DNA of 64,000 nucleotides from Salinilacustrithrix flava (GTDB taxonomy: Bacteria > Actinomycetota > Acidimicrobiia > Acidimicrobiales > Salinilacustritrichaceae), in assembly GCA_024128875.1 (NCBI GenBank), contig JAMYFF010000002.1, positions 372,001 to 436,000 of the forward strand, given 5' to 3'. The first letter of the stretch is position 1; each line of letters opens with the position of its first letter. Position numbers and translations under genes: made by a program. This document shows, in pieces, positions 34,089 to 42,756 of the stretch. The notes under the pieces were generated by a model. The model was not told where the DNA came from. It did no database searches and worked only from the letters and a program-made list of their open reading frames with translations.

Positions 34089-35473
34089 CGACGTCCCCGG
34101 TTGGCGGCGAGGGCCTCGCTCACGACGTTGGACTCGGTGAAGAGCTCCTTGGGCAGCTTGAAGCCCTGCTCCAGGAGGCGGTCGGAGAAGAAGGGACGGA
34201 TGCCCGTGGGGACCGGGTGGCCGAGGAAGCGGCCGTTGTCGTCCATGCCCGCCCCGTAGTCGAAGTCGTAGAGCGTGTTCATCGTGATGGTGTCGTTCTC
34301 CATGCCCACCACCTCGGACACGCTGGTGATGCGGCGGGAGCCGTCACGGAGGCGGCTGATGTGCACGACGAGGTCGATCGCCGAGGCGATCTGCTCCCGG
34401 ATGGCCCGCATCGGCAGGTCGAGGCCGGCCATGAGCACCATCGTCTCCATGCGGGACAGGGCGTCGCGGGGGGTGTTGGCGTGCAGCGTGCCGAGCGAGC
34501 CCTCGTGGCCGGTGTTCATCGCCTGGAGCATGTCGAGGGCCTCGCCGCCGCGGCACTCGCCGACGATGATGCGGTCGGGGCGCATGCGCAGGGCGTTGCG
34601 GACCAGGTCGCGGATGGTGACCTCGCCGCGACCCTCGATGTTCTGGGGCCGGGACTCGAGGCGGACCACGTGGCGGCGGGCGATCTTGAGCTCGACCGCG
34701 TCCTCGATGGTGACGATGCGCTCGCCCTGGGGGATGAAGTTGGACACCACGTTCAGCAGCGTCGTCTTGCCGGTGCCCGTACCGCCGCTGATCAGGATGT
34801 TCAGCTTGCCCTCGACGCAGGTGGAGAGGAACTCCATCAGCGAGGGGGTGGCGGCGCCGGTGCGGATGTAGTCCTCGGCACGCAGGACCATCTTGGAGAA
34901 CTTGCGGATGGTGAGCGTTGGGCCGTCGACCGCGAGCGGCGGGATGACCGCGTTGACGCGGGAGCCGTCGGGCAGGCGGGCGTCCACCATCGGGGAGGAC
35001 TCGTCCACGCGCCGGCCGATGGCGGACACGATGCGGTCGATCACACGCCGCAGCGCGGCCTCGTCCGCGAAGGTGACGTCGGTCTCCTCGAGCAGGCCGC
35101 GACGCTCCACCCACACCCCGGTGGTGTCGTTGCACATGATCTCGGTGACGTCGGGATCCTCGAGCAGGGGCGTGATCGGGCCGTAGCCGATGACGTCGGC
35201 GCTGATCTCGTCGACCAGTCGGGCCTTCTCGTCGGCCGTGAGCGGCACGGCCTCCTGGTTCATGATCTCGGCGAGGGTCTCCCGGGCGAGGTCGAGCAGC
35301 TCCTCGTCGGCCATGTCGCGGCTGCTCGGTCGGGCGGCGAGGCGCTCCATGAGGGCCTCGGACACCTGGTGCTTGAGGCGGGCGTAGGGGTCAGCCCGAT
35401 GGGTCGGGGTGTTCTCGTCCACCTCCTCCATCGGCGTGCCGTCGGCGTTCTTCAGCCGGTCACCGAGTCGCAT
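34085..35473 (-). CDS. tadA: Tad/CpaF secretion ATPase TadA
   Basis: A 462-residue type II/IV secretion ATPase that powers pilus assembly and retraction in Tad systems. The N-terminal domain (about 1-200) contains DVIGYGPITPLLEDPDVTEIM. Walker A GGTGTGKTT is at 230-238. Further on are the Asp box (VTIEDAVEL), Walker B (RPDRIIVGECRGGEAL) and His box (GHEGSLGTLHANT). Start is ATG 35473, four bases after cpaE; the stop overlaps tadB by four bases. No motif is degraded. Confidence 0.96.
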   Translation of the reverse strand: MRLGDRLKNADGTPMEEVDENTPTHRADPYARLKHQVSEALMERLAARPSSRDMADEELLDLARETLAEIMNQEAVPLTADEKARLVDEISADVIGYGPITPLLEDPDVTEIMCNDTTGVWVERRGLLEETDVTFADEAALRRVIDRIVSAIGRRVDESSPMVDARLPDGSRVNAVIPPLAVDGPTLTIRKFSKMVLRAEDYIRTGAATPSLMEFLSTCVEGKLNILISGGTGTGKTTLLNVVSNFIPQGERIVTIEDAVELKIARRHVVRLESRPQNIEGRGEVTIRDLVRNALRMRPDRIIVGECRGGEALDMLQAMNTGHEGSLGTLHANTPRDALSRMETMVLMAGLDLPMRAIREQIASAIDLVVHISRLRDGSRRITSVSEVVGMENDTITMNTLYDFDYGAGMDDNGRFLGHPVPTGIRPFFSDRLLEQGFKLPKELFTESNVVSEALAANRGRR

Positions 35474-35477
35474 GGTG

Positions 35478-36647
35478 CTAGCGCCTTCCGAACAGGCCGC
35501 TGCTGCGGCGCTGCGCCGCGGATTCGGCCGTGGCGTTGGGGTCGGGTTCGAACCGGTCGACCAGCTCCCAGAGCGGGGCGGTGGCCGGCGACGGATCGCC
35601 GCCCTCGATGACGGGCACGCCCTGGTTCATCGACACGGGCAGGGTCACGTGGCTCGGGACGAGCACGTCGGGCTGCATGCCGATGGTGGCGGCGATGTCG
35701 GCCACGTCGAGGCCGACCTTGGCGTTGGAGCGGTTGAGCACGAAGTGCCGCTTGGCCCCGGTCATGCCGATGCGGTCGAGGGCGTCGATGGTCTTGTGCA
35801 GGCCGCGCACGCTGGCCACGTCGGTGGCAGCCACGAACACCATGTCGGTGGCGTTGTCCATCACCGTGAGGGTGCGCTCGCCGAGGCCGGGGTCGGTGTC
35901 GACCACGACGTACTTGAACTCCTGGTGGAGCAGAGAGACCGCCTTGGAGAACGCCTGCGCGGTGATCTCGTCGGCCACGCCGGGCACCTCAGGGGCGCAC
36001 AGGGCGAACAGGCCCGAACGGTGCGGGGTGAGGTGGACCTTGACCTCGGTGGCGTCGTGGAGGCCGCCGGCGATGGCGTCGCGGACGGTGGTCTCGGCCA
36101 GCAGGCGCAGGGCGTTGCCGACGTCGCCGAACTGCAGGTCGCCATCGACGAGCACGACCTGCTTGGGCGCCCGCATGGCGAGGCCCACGGCGAGGTTGGA
36201 GGCGATGGTGGTCTTGCCGGCGCCGCCCTTTGGCGACAGCACCATGATCAGGCGGTGCTGGTCCTCGGGGTTCTCCGCCGAGCGGATCGTGTGCGAGCGG
36301 CGCTCTGCCAGCTCGAGGGCGCGCTTGGCGGACTCGCGGATGCGGTCGCCGTCGGCGCCCGGTGGGAGGATGTCGCGCACACCGACCTGCATGGCCCGGG
36401 AGAACGCGTCTCCGGTGGGCTCCATGTGGAGCACGACGGTGACCTCGGGGCGCTCCTCGTCGAAGCGCTGGGCGACGGTGAAGGCACGCTCGGCATCTAC
36501 GGTGCCGTCGACGAGGACGACGTCGACGGAGGCGTTCGCCGCAGCGAGGCCACGATCGAGCGGCGCCGTCTGGACCGGGACGACGTCGCCGACCGCGTCA
36601 CGTACGGCCTGCTCGAGGTCGTCGGAGGCGGACAGGACGAGGATCAT
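35478..36647 (-). CDS. cpaE: CpaE/TadZ-like pilus-localisation ATPase
   Basis: A 389-residue protein. An N-terminal receiver-like domain (about 1-120, VDVVLVDGTVDAERAFTVAQRF, MQVGVRDILPPGAD) is followed by a MinD/ParA-type ATPase with the deviant Walker A SPKGGAGKTT at 138-147 and LVDGDLQFGDV. TadZ/CpaE proteins position the Tad machinery at the cell pole or surface. ATG 36647 overlaps the cpaB stop by four bases. The C-terminus ends in a short Ala/Arg tail (AESAAQRRSSGLFGRR) that could bind the membrane or a partner. Confidence 0.92.
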   Translation of the reverse strand: MILVLSASDDLEQAVRDAVGDVVPVQTAPLDRGLAAANASVDVVLVDGTVDAERAFTVAQRFDEERPEVTVVLHMEPTGDAFSRAMQVGVRDILPPGADGDRIRESAKRALELAERRSHTIRSAENPEDQHRLIMVLSPKGGAGKTTIASNLAVGLAMRAPKQVVLVDGDLQFGDVGNALRLLAETTVRDAIAGGLHDATEVKVHLTPHRSGLFALCAPEVPGVADEITAQAFSKAVSLLHQEFKYVVVDTDPGLGERTLTVMDNATDMVFVAATDVASVRGLHKTIDALDRIGMTGAKRHFVLNRSNAKVGLDVADIAATIGMQPDVLVPSHVTLPVSMNQGVPVIEGGDPSPATAPLWELVDRFEPDPNATAESAAQRRSSGLFGRR

Positions 36648-37483
36648 CCGACAGGAGCTCCCGGGTTGATGATGTTCTCGACGCTGATGCCCTCGGAGGG
36701 CACCAGGGCATCGCCGCTGTGCATGGCCATGTGCAGGTTGGCGTTCAGCGACTGGGCGTTGCGAGCGTAGATCAACCGCTCGGCGTCCGGGCCCTCCATC
36801 GCCAGGGTCACGAGGAGCGACCCGGCGGCCGGCGCCACCCGCTGGGTGGGGTCGGTGGCGGCCCCTGCGGCCTGCTCCGGGAGCGGGTTGCCCTGGACGT
36901 TGGTGACCAGCGCCTGCTGGATGATGATCTTGGAGACCTTGTACTCCTCGGTCCGCGGCTGCCCGGTGGCCGGGTCGACCGGCTGCTGGGCGAGGGGATC
37001 GTTGGGCTGGAACACGAAGTCGCTGCGGTCGGCCAGGGCGATGAGCGCCACCGAGTTGCCGGGCACCGGCACACCGCCGATGAACTGCTCCTGGGACATG
37101 GCCACGGTGACCTCGAGGAGTCCCTCGGGCACCTCGACCGAGCCGCGGCGGGCCTGGACGTTGCCGGCCTCCACGAAGCGGTTGGCCAGCAGCACCTCAC
37201 CGGGCACCAGCTCGACGGCGGTGACGAGCCCGCTGACGGACACCAGGTCGGAGATCACGCCTTCCGGAGCGACCTTCACCGGGATGTCTTCCTCCTCGAC
37301 CAGCTCCTCGAGCTGGGCCGCGGAGGTTCCCGCAGGGATCGGTGCGGTGGCCGTGAGGACCCGCACCAGCTCTTCACCCTCGAGCGCTCGATCTTCGGCG
37401 CCCTGGACGTAGAGCACGAGCACACCTGTGCCCACGATCGCCATGACGACAGCGGCGATCACGCCCACCAGCTTCTTGTTCAC
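36644..37483 (-). CDS. cpaB: Flp pilus assembly protein CpaB/RcpC
   Basis: A 279-residue protein with an N-terminal membrane anchor (KLVGVIAAVVMAIVGTGVLVLYV) and a SAF-like domain (RVLTATAPIPAGTSAAQL, ELVPGEVLLANRF), as in CpaB/RcpC. RcpC works with the outer assembly in Gram-negatives; in actinobacteria it is retained without a secretin and probably stabilises the export channel at the wall. The second half (IIIQQALVTNV, GSLLVTLAMEGPDAERLIYA) is family-like. ATG 37483 is 101 bases downstream of the tadG-like stop; that gap has no obvious promoter. Confidence 0.88.
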   Translation of the reverse strand: MNKKLVGVIAAVVMAIVGTGVLVLYVQGAEDRALEGEELVRVLTATAPIPAGTSAAQLEELVEEEDIPVKVAPEGVISDLVSVSGLVTAVELVPGEVLLANRFVEAGNVQARRGSVEVPEGLLEVTVAMSQEQFIGGVPVPGNSVALIALADRSDFVFQPNDPLAQQPVDPATGQPRTEEYKVSKIIIQQALVTNVQGNPLPEQAAGAATDPTQRVAPAAGSLLVTLAMEGPDAERLIYARNAQSLNANLHMAMHSGDALVPSEGISVENIINPGAPVG

Positions 37484-37584
37484 GTCTGTTCTCTCCCGGT
37501 CGGGGGGTTCGTACTACGAAGTGTTCCGCAGGCTGAGCCGCGAGTGGTGTATCGGCTGTTCGCGCTCGGCGCTGTAGCCAACCG

Positions 37585-39348
37585 TCACGTATCCAGGAAC
37601 GCCGGGGGCGAGTAGGTCAACTCATCGCCTCCACGCTCAATCACGACGTCGAAGAAGCTGTTGTTCTGGTACGTCGAAGCCCCGGACGGGATTGTGACAA
37701 CAAAGCTCGTCGTTCCTGCGGGTGGCGTGTAGTTGCTCGCTACACGGTTCACCGCCCCGTTACTCTTTCGCTGAACCATGTCAACGTTCAGTCCGGTGCA
37801 GTTGGTCGGCGCACGGAGGTTCACTGTGATCTTGACGTCGCCCTCCAAGCTGTTGCCCTTCGTGCCCACTACCAACGGGTCGACAACCACTGAATTGACT
37901 TCGCACGAGGCCGGCGTTTCAACGGCTTCCGTCGTTGTAAGTGTTGCGGTGCCGTCCCAGATGAAGCCATCCCCGTCATAGACCTCAAGGGCGAGAGTCG
38001 TGTCCGGCGGAGCGATCGCGTCCGTTGTAGCGAACTCGAACTTGTACTGCGTGGCAGTCTTGTCGACCTGAGTCGCGAGAATCTCATACGTAGCGTTCTT
38101 GGCACGAAGTCGGAGGTCGCAGTCGCTCGAGTCCGCAACGTCGACGGTCACGACGACCGCTGTGGTTGGCCGATTACTGGCATCCACCTGCACGTCCCGG
38201 CTGGAGGGCGAAACCGGGGTCACCGCACAGACAAGACCAACGTCCGGCGGCTGTACGGGCGGCGGCGCGCCACAGTTCGAGACGAACTTCGGCCCGACGG
38301 AGCCCCCAATCGTGCCCACATCACAGACCTCGAGCAGGCGGTTGGTTGCAGTGATGCCGCCACAGCAGGGGCCTTCTTCGTCGAAATCAAGAAGCTTGAG
38401 TGTGATCGTATTTCCGTTCGAGCCACCGGTCGCATAGCACATCAATTGCACTCGGGCGAACCCGCTGATGGGGAACTTGGCTTGCTTGCCTCCTGGATCA
38501 ACGACTGTTTGATACAGCGGAAGACTGAACTCGATGCCACCTTCAGCACAGCCACTGGGTCCCTCAAGGAAATCCAGAGCGTCCTTGATCGGGCCACCAT
38601 TCCATTTCGCACCCGTGGATGCCGTGAAGCAGGACTTCGGTGTCGTATCGATGCACTGGTCGGGATCAGGGCTCAACTGAACTGACTCGCCATACCCTTC
38701 GGAATACGCTTTCGCAACCGCAGGATTGCTGCCTCCGAGGAGATCGAGCAGGCCCCAGCCGCCGCTGGAGTTGCCACACTTGTCCGGGAGAAACCTCTCC
38801 GACTGGACAACCTTTGGAGTCTGATCGTCGGCCTCAAGCCACGACTTAATCGAAGGTTCATTGGCACACAACCCGAAGGGCCGAAGGCCTCCTTGGGCTG
38901 GTCCGGTGATGCGTACGCTCGTCGTCGAGCCGGTCCCGCCGGAAGAGACGCCAACCGCCCCGCCGATGGCGTACTGCACCTCCTCGCTGGCACCCACGGT
39001 CACGACCCCGTAGGTGGTCCGGAACTCTGCGACGCACGAGACCTCGCCAATAGGGAAGGCCACACCCTCGTTGTTGGCCTGCAACGTCGCCACAGCCTTC
39101 GACGTGCAGTCGTACTTGTCGCCACCGAGCGAGGTGAACCCCGCAAGCGTGGCGTCCAGCTCGTAGTTCGCCCACTCTTGGGCAACATCAAGGGCAGAAG
39201 CGTCGGTCGCAGTCGTTAGCTGGCGACGGTTCTGGCGCTGGTTACCGATGTCGATCACGAACGCCAAGAACGCAATCGACACCAATGCGAACGCTGCGAC
39301 GATGATCAGGACGGCGCCTCGTTCGTCACGCCTGTGGGCTACTCGCAT
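37585..39348 (-). CDS. TadG-like pilus protein, Cys-rich and of atypical composition
   Basis: A 587-residue protein. It begins MRVAHRRDERGAVLIIVAAFALVSIAFLAFVIDIGNQRQNRR, a class-III-pilin-like/TadG N-terminus: basic residues, then one transmembrane helix, then DIGNQRQNRRQLTTATDASALD. The long outer domain is Gly/Ser/Thr/Cys-rich, with many cysteines that could pair (for example PCCGG, SNCG) and a C-terminal half of beta-rich repeats. Unlike the surrounding genes it is clearly less GC-rich and uses more A/T-ending codons, suggesting separate origin or rapid evolution. ATG 39348 overlaps the tadE stop by ten bases. Probably a surface-exposed minor pilin or adhesin. Confidence 0.72.
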   Translation of the reverse strand: MRVAHRRDERGAVLIIVAAFALVSIAFLAFVIDIGNQRQNRRQLTTATDASALDVAQEWANYELDATLAGFTSLGGDKYDCTSKAVATLQANNEGVAFPIGEVSCVAEFRTTYGVVTVGASEEVQYAIGGAVGVSSGGTGSTTSVRITGPAQGGLRPFGLCANEPSIKSWLEADDQTPKVVQSERFLPDKCGNSSGGWGLLDLLGGSNPAVAKAYSEGYGESVQLSPDPDQCIDTTPKSCFTASTGAKWNGGPIKDALDFLEGPSGCAEGGIEFSLPLYQTVVDPGGKQAKFPISGFARVQLMCYATGGSNGNTITLKLLDFDEEGPCCGGITATNRLLEVCDVGTIGGSVGPKFVSNCGAPPPVQPPDVGLVCAVTPVSPSSRDVQVDASNRPTTAVVVTVDVADSSDCDLRLRAKNATYEILATQVDKTATQYKFEFATTDAIAPPDTTLALEVYDGDGFIWDGTATLTTTEAVETPASCEVNSVVVDPLVVGTKGNSLEGDVKITVNLRAPTNCTGLNVDMVQRKSNGAVNRVASNYTPPAGTTSFVVTIPSGASTYQNNSFFDVVIERGGDELTYSPPAFLDT

Positions 39349-39845
39349 CGGAACTGCGCCTCCGAATCGATGGTCACGGGCTGGACGCCCCAAAAGGGAA
39401 TCGTGATGTCGTACGGCGTCGAGACGATCACGGTGGCGTAGGCGCTCGGGGCCGCGCGGCCACAGGGCATCAGATCCGCCTCCGCTTCGTTGACGGCCGC
39501 AGGACTCGCACAGGTGTCGGTCTTGGAGTACGCGCCACCAGGGCATCGCACGCCGGCGACAGCGCCGGACGAGTCGCTGACAACGACCTTGGGATCGTTA
39601 CCGGTAGCCGACGCATCAGACGCCTGGACGCTACGGGTCGATATGTCTGCGAGCGTCGAAGAATCAAGCGCAGCCAGGCGTGCACCTTCGCGAGCACCGG
39701 AGTTGATCGACTGCTGCTTGTCGTAGGCGATGCCGAACTGCACGATGCCGAACAGGAACAGGCTCAAGAGCGGCACCACGAGGGCGAACTCGACCAGCGA
39801 GGCGCCCCGTTCTCGATCTCTCCCGCGTGCCCGCAACTCGCTCAT
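39339..39845 (-). CDS. tadE: TadE-like minor pilin
   Basis: A 168-residue TadE family protein: a short basic leader (MSELRARGRDRERG) followed by ASLVEFALVVPLLSLFLFGIVQFGIAY, the pilin-like helix with the conserved E after the processing region. The remaining 110 residues form a small outer domain with one Cys cluster (RCPGG, KTDTCAS). TadE proteins are processed by a prepilin peptidase and form minor pilus parts. ATG 39845 is chosen; longer starts have no pilin leader. It is the first gene of the Tad block, and its upstream region faces truB on the same strand. Confidence 0.85.
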   Translation of the reverse strand: MSELRARGRDRERGASLVEFALVVPLLSLFLFGIVQFGIAYDKQQSINSGAREGARLAALDSSTLADISTRSVQASDASATGNDPKVVVSDSSGAVAGVRCPGGAYSKTDTCASPAAVNEAEADLMPCGRAAPSAYATVIVSTPYDITIPFWGVQPVTIDSEAQFRCE

Positions 39846-39924
39846 CCCTCTCACATCGGCGAAACGCGCCGATCCCTGAACTGACTCGTGTCGGATATTG
39901 CTTCCGAGCCTTCTGATTCTGCCA

Positions 39925-39940
39925 CTGTGCGCGCGCACAG
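39925..39940. promoter_or_regulatory. 16-base palindrome between truB and the Tad block
   Basis: CTGTGCGCGCGCACAG is a perfect palindrome at the junction between the end of truB and the start of the Tad operon (39846-39994). It may be a terminator for truB or an operator for the pilus operon. No good -10/-35 was identified in this region. Confidence 0.4.
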
Positions 39941-39994
39941 ATCCATGGTCTTGATGGCTCATTTCCACGGAGCGTGGGCAGACGCGCGTCAGGT

Positions 39995-40891
39995 TCAGGT
40001 CGCCAGGACCACTTCCGGTTTGACCGTTCCCTCCCGGTGCGGGCCGTACACGGCGAGGAGCACGCCGTCCTGGGATTCGACCGCCCACGGGCCGTCGTGG
40101 CCCTCGGGGATGCCGAGGCGGGAGCGCTCGAGCGGCTTGCCGTGGCCGACGTCCACGGCGGTGGGGACGTCGACCACCACGGTGGGTAGGTCCCGCAGCG
40201 CCTCGGCCGGGGTGAGGACGTGCTGATCGGGGTCGATCTCGTCGATGCAGTGGGCGTCAGCCACGTCGAAGGAGCCGGCGCTCGTGCGTCGCAGGTTGCG
40301 CAGGTGGGCGCCACCCCCGAGGGCGGTGCCGAGGTCGGCGGCCAGGGTGCGGATGTAGGTGCCCGAGGAGCAGGTGACCTCGATCGGGTACACGCCCTCC
40401 TCCACCGGTTCGCCGACGGTGAAGGCGTGGATGGTGATCGGACGGGCCTCGCGCTCGACCTCCTTGCCCTCCCGGGCCAGCTCGTGGAGGCGCTTGCCGT
40501 CGATCTTGATGGCCGAGACCATCGGCGGCACCTGGAGGATCTCGCCGGTGAGGTCCTCGGCAGCGGCGCGCACGTCGGCCAGGGTGACGCCGCCCATGTC
40601 GTGGGTGGCGGTGACCTGCCCCGTGTCGTCGAGCGTGTCGGTCTCGGAGCCGAGCACGACCTCGCCGACGTAGGTCTTGGGCAGGGCGGTGAGGAACCGC
40701 AGCAGGCGGGTCATGTTTCCCACGCCGAGCAGGAGCAGGCCGGTGGCGGGCGGGTCCAGCGTGCCGGCGTGGCCGACCTTGCGGGTGCCGAGCACGCCGC
40801 GGGACTTGGCCACCACGTCGTGGCTGGTCCAGCCGACCTCCTTGTCCACCAGCACCAGGCCGTTGTAGGGGCTGGGCTTCTTGCGGCTCAC
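39995..40891 (-). CDS. truB: tRNA pseudouridine(55) synthase
   Basis: A 298-residue TruB that makes pseudouridine at position 55 of tRNAs. The catalytic aspartate is in KVGHAGTLDPPATGLLLL. PYNGLVLVDKEVGWTSHDVV is the typical N-terminus, and CSSGTYIRTLAADLG and HLRNLRRTSAG are present. GTG 40891 overlaps the nrnA stop by four bases; the long upstream frame is a shadow of that gene. The next gene downstream in the conserved order should be ribF, but the Tad block intervenes. Confidence 0.96.
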   Translation of the reverse strand: MSRKKPSPYNGLVLVDKEVGWTSHDVVAKSRGVLGTRKVGHAGTLDPPATGLLLLGVGNMTRLLRFLTALPKTYVGEVVLGSETDTLDDTGQVTATHDMGGVTLADVRAAAEDLTGEILQVPPMVSAIKIDGKRLHELAREGKEVEREARPITIHAFTVGEPVEEGVYPIEVTCSSGTYIRTLAADLGTALGGGAHLRNLRRTSAGSFDVADAHCIDEIDPDQHVLTPAEALRDLPTVVVDVPTAVDVGHGKPLERSRLGIPEGHDGPWAVESQDGVLLAVYGPHREGTVKPEVVLAT

Positions 40892-41862
40892 GCCGACACC
40901 GTCCGCTCGGGCAGCAGGGCCCGGATCGCTTCGACGACCTCCGGAATCGGGAGGTCGGACGGGAAGCCGGCCATGAACGTGTGGCCGCCACCGCCGAAGC
41001 GGGCGGCCAGCTCGGCGACATCGGTGGACCCGGTGGAGCGCAGCGAGACCCGCAACCCCTCCCCCGGCGACTCCCGCAGCACGCAGGCGACCTCGGCCTC
41101 CTGGCAGGCGCGGACGTGGTCGATGAAGCCCTCGGTCTCGTCGAAGCTGACGTCGAAGTCCTCGAGGTCCTGCTGGGTGAGCCACGCCACCACGAAGCCG
41201 TGGTCGGTGTCGAGCTCGGTGCGGGCCAGCGCCATCGACAGCAGCTGCACGTACTGGAAGCGGTGCTTCTCGAACAGCTCTCGGGTGATGCGGGCGATGG
41301 GCAGGTCGTACTCGGCCAGCTCCTCGGCCAGGTGGAAGACCTCGGGCGTGGTGTTCGGGTACCGGAACCGGCCGGTGTCGGTGACCAACCCCACGTAGAG
41401 GTTCAGAGCGACGTCACGGGTGAGCGGCCAGCCCAGCTCGTCGGCCAGCTGGCGCACGAGCACGGCGGTGGCGGCGACCGACTCGTCGACCAGGTTGTGC
41501 GTGCCGAAGCGCTGGTTGTCCGGGTGGTGGTCGAGCACGACGACCTGACCGGCGCGCTCGGCGGCCGGGGCCAGATCGCCCAGGCGCTCGACGCGTCCGA
41601 GGTCGAAGGTGATGAGCACCTCGGGATCGGTCGGGAACTCCGACGGCGGGATGCAGCGGTCGAGGCCGGGCAGGAACTCGTAGTGGGGCGCCACCACCCA
41701 CGGGCTGGGCCACGACGCCACCGAGGCCTTGCCGTTGGCCTCGCAGAGCAGGTGCATGGCCAGCATCGACCCGAGGGCGTCGCCGTCGGGGTGGTGGTGG
41801 CAGGCGAGCGCCAGGCTGTCGGCGCCCCGCACCACCTCGGCCACCTCGGCGACGGTGCTCAC
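40888..41862 (-). CDS. nrnA: DHH family bifunctional oligoribonuclease/PAP phosphatase (NrnA-like)
   Basis: A 324-residue DHH/DHHA1 phosphoesterase that degrades nano-RNA and 3'-phosphoadenosine 5'-phosphate. Motifs are HHHPDGDALGS near the N-terminus, VVLDHHPDN, and the C-terminal GGGGHTFMAGF of DHHA1. GTG 41862 is chosen. The in-frame extension upstream is a Thr/Pro-rich run translating the DNA that encodes the acidic tail of RbfA in another frame, so it is not real. The gene lies four bases after rbfA and overlaps truB by four bases, as in the mycobacterial Rv2837c position. Confidence 0.94.
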   Translation of the reverse strand: MSTVAEVAEVVRGADSLALACHHHPDGDALGSMLAMHLLCEANGKASVASWPSPWVVAPHYEFLPGLDRCIPPSEFPTDPEVLITFDLGRVERLGDLAPAAERAGQVVVLDHHPDNQRFGTHNLVDESVAATAVLVRQLADELGWPLTRDVALNLYVGLVTDTGRFRYPNTTPEVFHLAEELAEYDLPIARITRELFEKHRFQYVQLLSMALARTELDTDHGFVVAWLTQQDLEDFDVSFDETEGFIDHVRACQEAEVACVLRESPGEGLRVSLRSTGSTDVAELAARFGGGGHTFMAGFPSDLPIPEVVEAIRALLPERTVSA

Positions 41863-41866
41863 CGGA

Positions 41867-42334
41867 TCAGGCGTCGTCGTCCGCCGGGGCGGTGTCGGTG
41901 TCGGCGTCCGCGTCGTCGGCGTCCGCGTCGCTGGCGCCCTCGGCGGATGGCGCTTCCTCGGGAGCCTCGTCGTCGGGGATGTCGAGGTCACGGAGGATCT
42001 CCTCGATGCGGTTGGCGCCCCGGGCGACCTCGTCGGCGTGGAACGACAGGATCGGCGTGCGCCGCATGTGCGTCTGGCGGTTCACGGCCTGCTGGAGGCG
42101 GGGGCGGTGCTCCTCGAGCACCTCGAGCACGATCTCGTCGGAGGCCTCGAGGTTGGACCAGTGGATCTTGGCGTGCTCGATGCCGGGGTCGACCTCGACG
42201 GCGGTGATGGTGAGGAAGCCGAGCCGCTCGTCGTCGATGCGCTCGAGCTCCTCCGCCACGATCTCGCGCACCAGCTCGTTGAGGCGTGCCGTGCGCGGGT
42301 ACCGGCGGGAGCTGGACTGACGTCGGCGGGCCAT
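41867..42334 (-). CDS. rbfA: 30S ribosome-binding factor A
   Basis: A 155-residue RbfA that helps late 30S maturation. The KH-like core spans about residues 8-110 (LNELVREIVAEELERIDDERLGFLTITAVEVDPGIEHAKI, THMRRTPILSFHAD). The last 35 residues are an Asp/Ala/Glu-rich tail (SAEGASDADADDADADTDTA) not present in minimal RbfA. ATG 42334 is chosen; the longer frame is not credible. It is preceded on the minus strand by the plus-strand island 42.4-44.7 kb, whose insertion separates it from ylxP, its usual upstream neighbour. Confidence 0.95.
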   Translation of the reverse strand: MARRRQSSSRRYPRTARLNELVREIVAEELERIDDERLGFLTITAVEVDPGIEHAKIHWSNLEASDEIVLEVLEEHRPRLQQAVNRQTHMRRTPILSFHADEVARGANRIEEILRDLDIPDDEAPEEAPSAEGASDADADDADADTDTAPADDDA

Positions 42335-42422
42335 GGGGCCGAGCCTGCCACACGATCTGTCCGGTTCCACCGGGGCGAGCGCCGTCGTACAGTCGCTCGG
42401 GGGGCCACTCGAAGGGGGCACT

Positions 42423-42713
42423 GTGGCGAGATTGCACATCGAGCACGCCATCACCGATCTGTCGACCTGGGTCGAGGCGTTCAACCGCTTCGAGCAGGCC
42501 AGGCGCGATGCCGGCGTGACCTCACAGCAGGTGCACCAACCGGTCGATGATGAGCAGTACATCGTGGTCGACCTCGACTTCGGCGATGACGAGGCCGCGA
42601 TCGGGTTCAAGGAGTTCCTCGAGCAGGTGATCTGGCAGACGCCGGACATGTCACCAGGCCTGGCGGGAAGCCCGCGAGCCCGCATCCTCCGGGAGGTTCG
42701 CACCGCTCCGTAG
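42423..42713 (+). CDS. small ABM/cyclase-like barrel protein
   Basis: A 96-residue protein. The start is GTG 42423, preceded by AGGGGG. ARLHIEHAITDLSTWVEAFNRFEQARRDAG and QYIVVDLDFGDDEAAIGFKEFLEQVIW have the strand-helix-strand pattern of dimeric alpha-beta-barrel proteins (ABM, cyclase-like). No catalytic residues are distinctive. It is the first gene of a short plus-strand island and diverges from rbfA across 88 bases. It may be a small enzyme or ligand-binding protein; the assignment is by pattern only. Confidence 0.6.
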   Translation: MARLHIEHAITDLSTWVEAFNRFEQARRDAGVTSQQVHQPVDDEQYIVVDLDFGDDEAAIGFKEFLEQVIWQTPDMSPGLAGSPRARILREVRTAP

Positions 42714-42756
42714 CCACCGCGCGTTCTTGTCAGAGGGTGTCCGTATCGTTCCTTTC

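Noticed and set aside
41863-41991. Thr/Pro-rich leader of nrnA
   Set aside because: It is the rbfA acidic-tail DNA read in another frame; the GTG at 41862 restores a normal family start.
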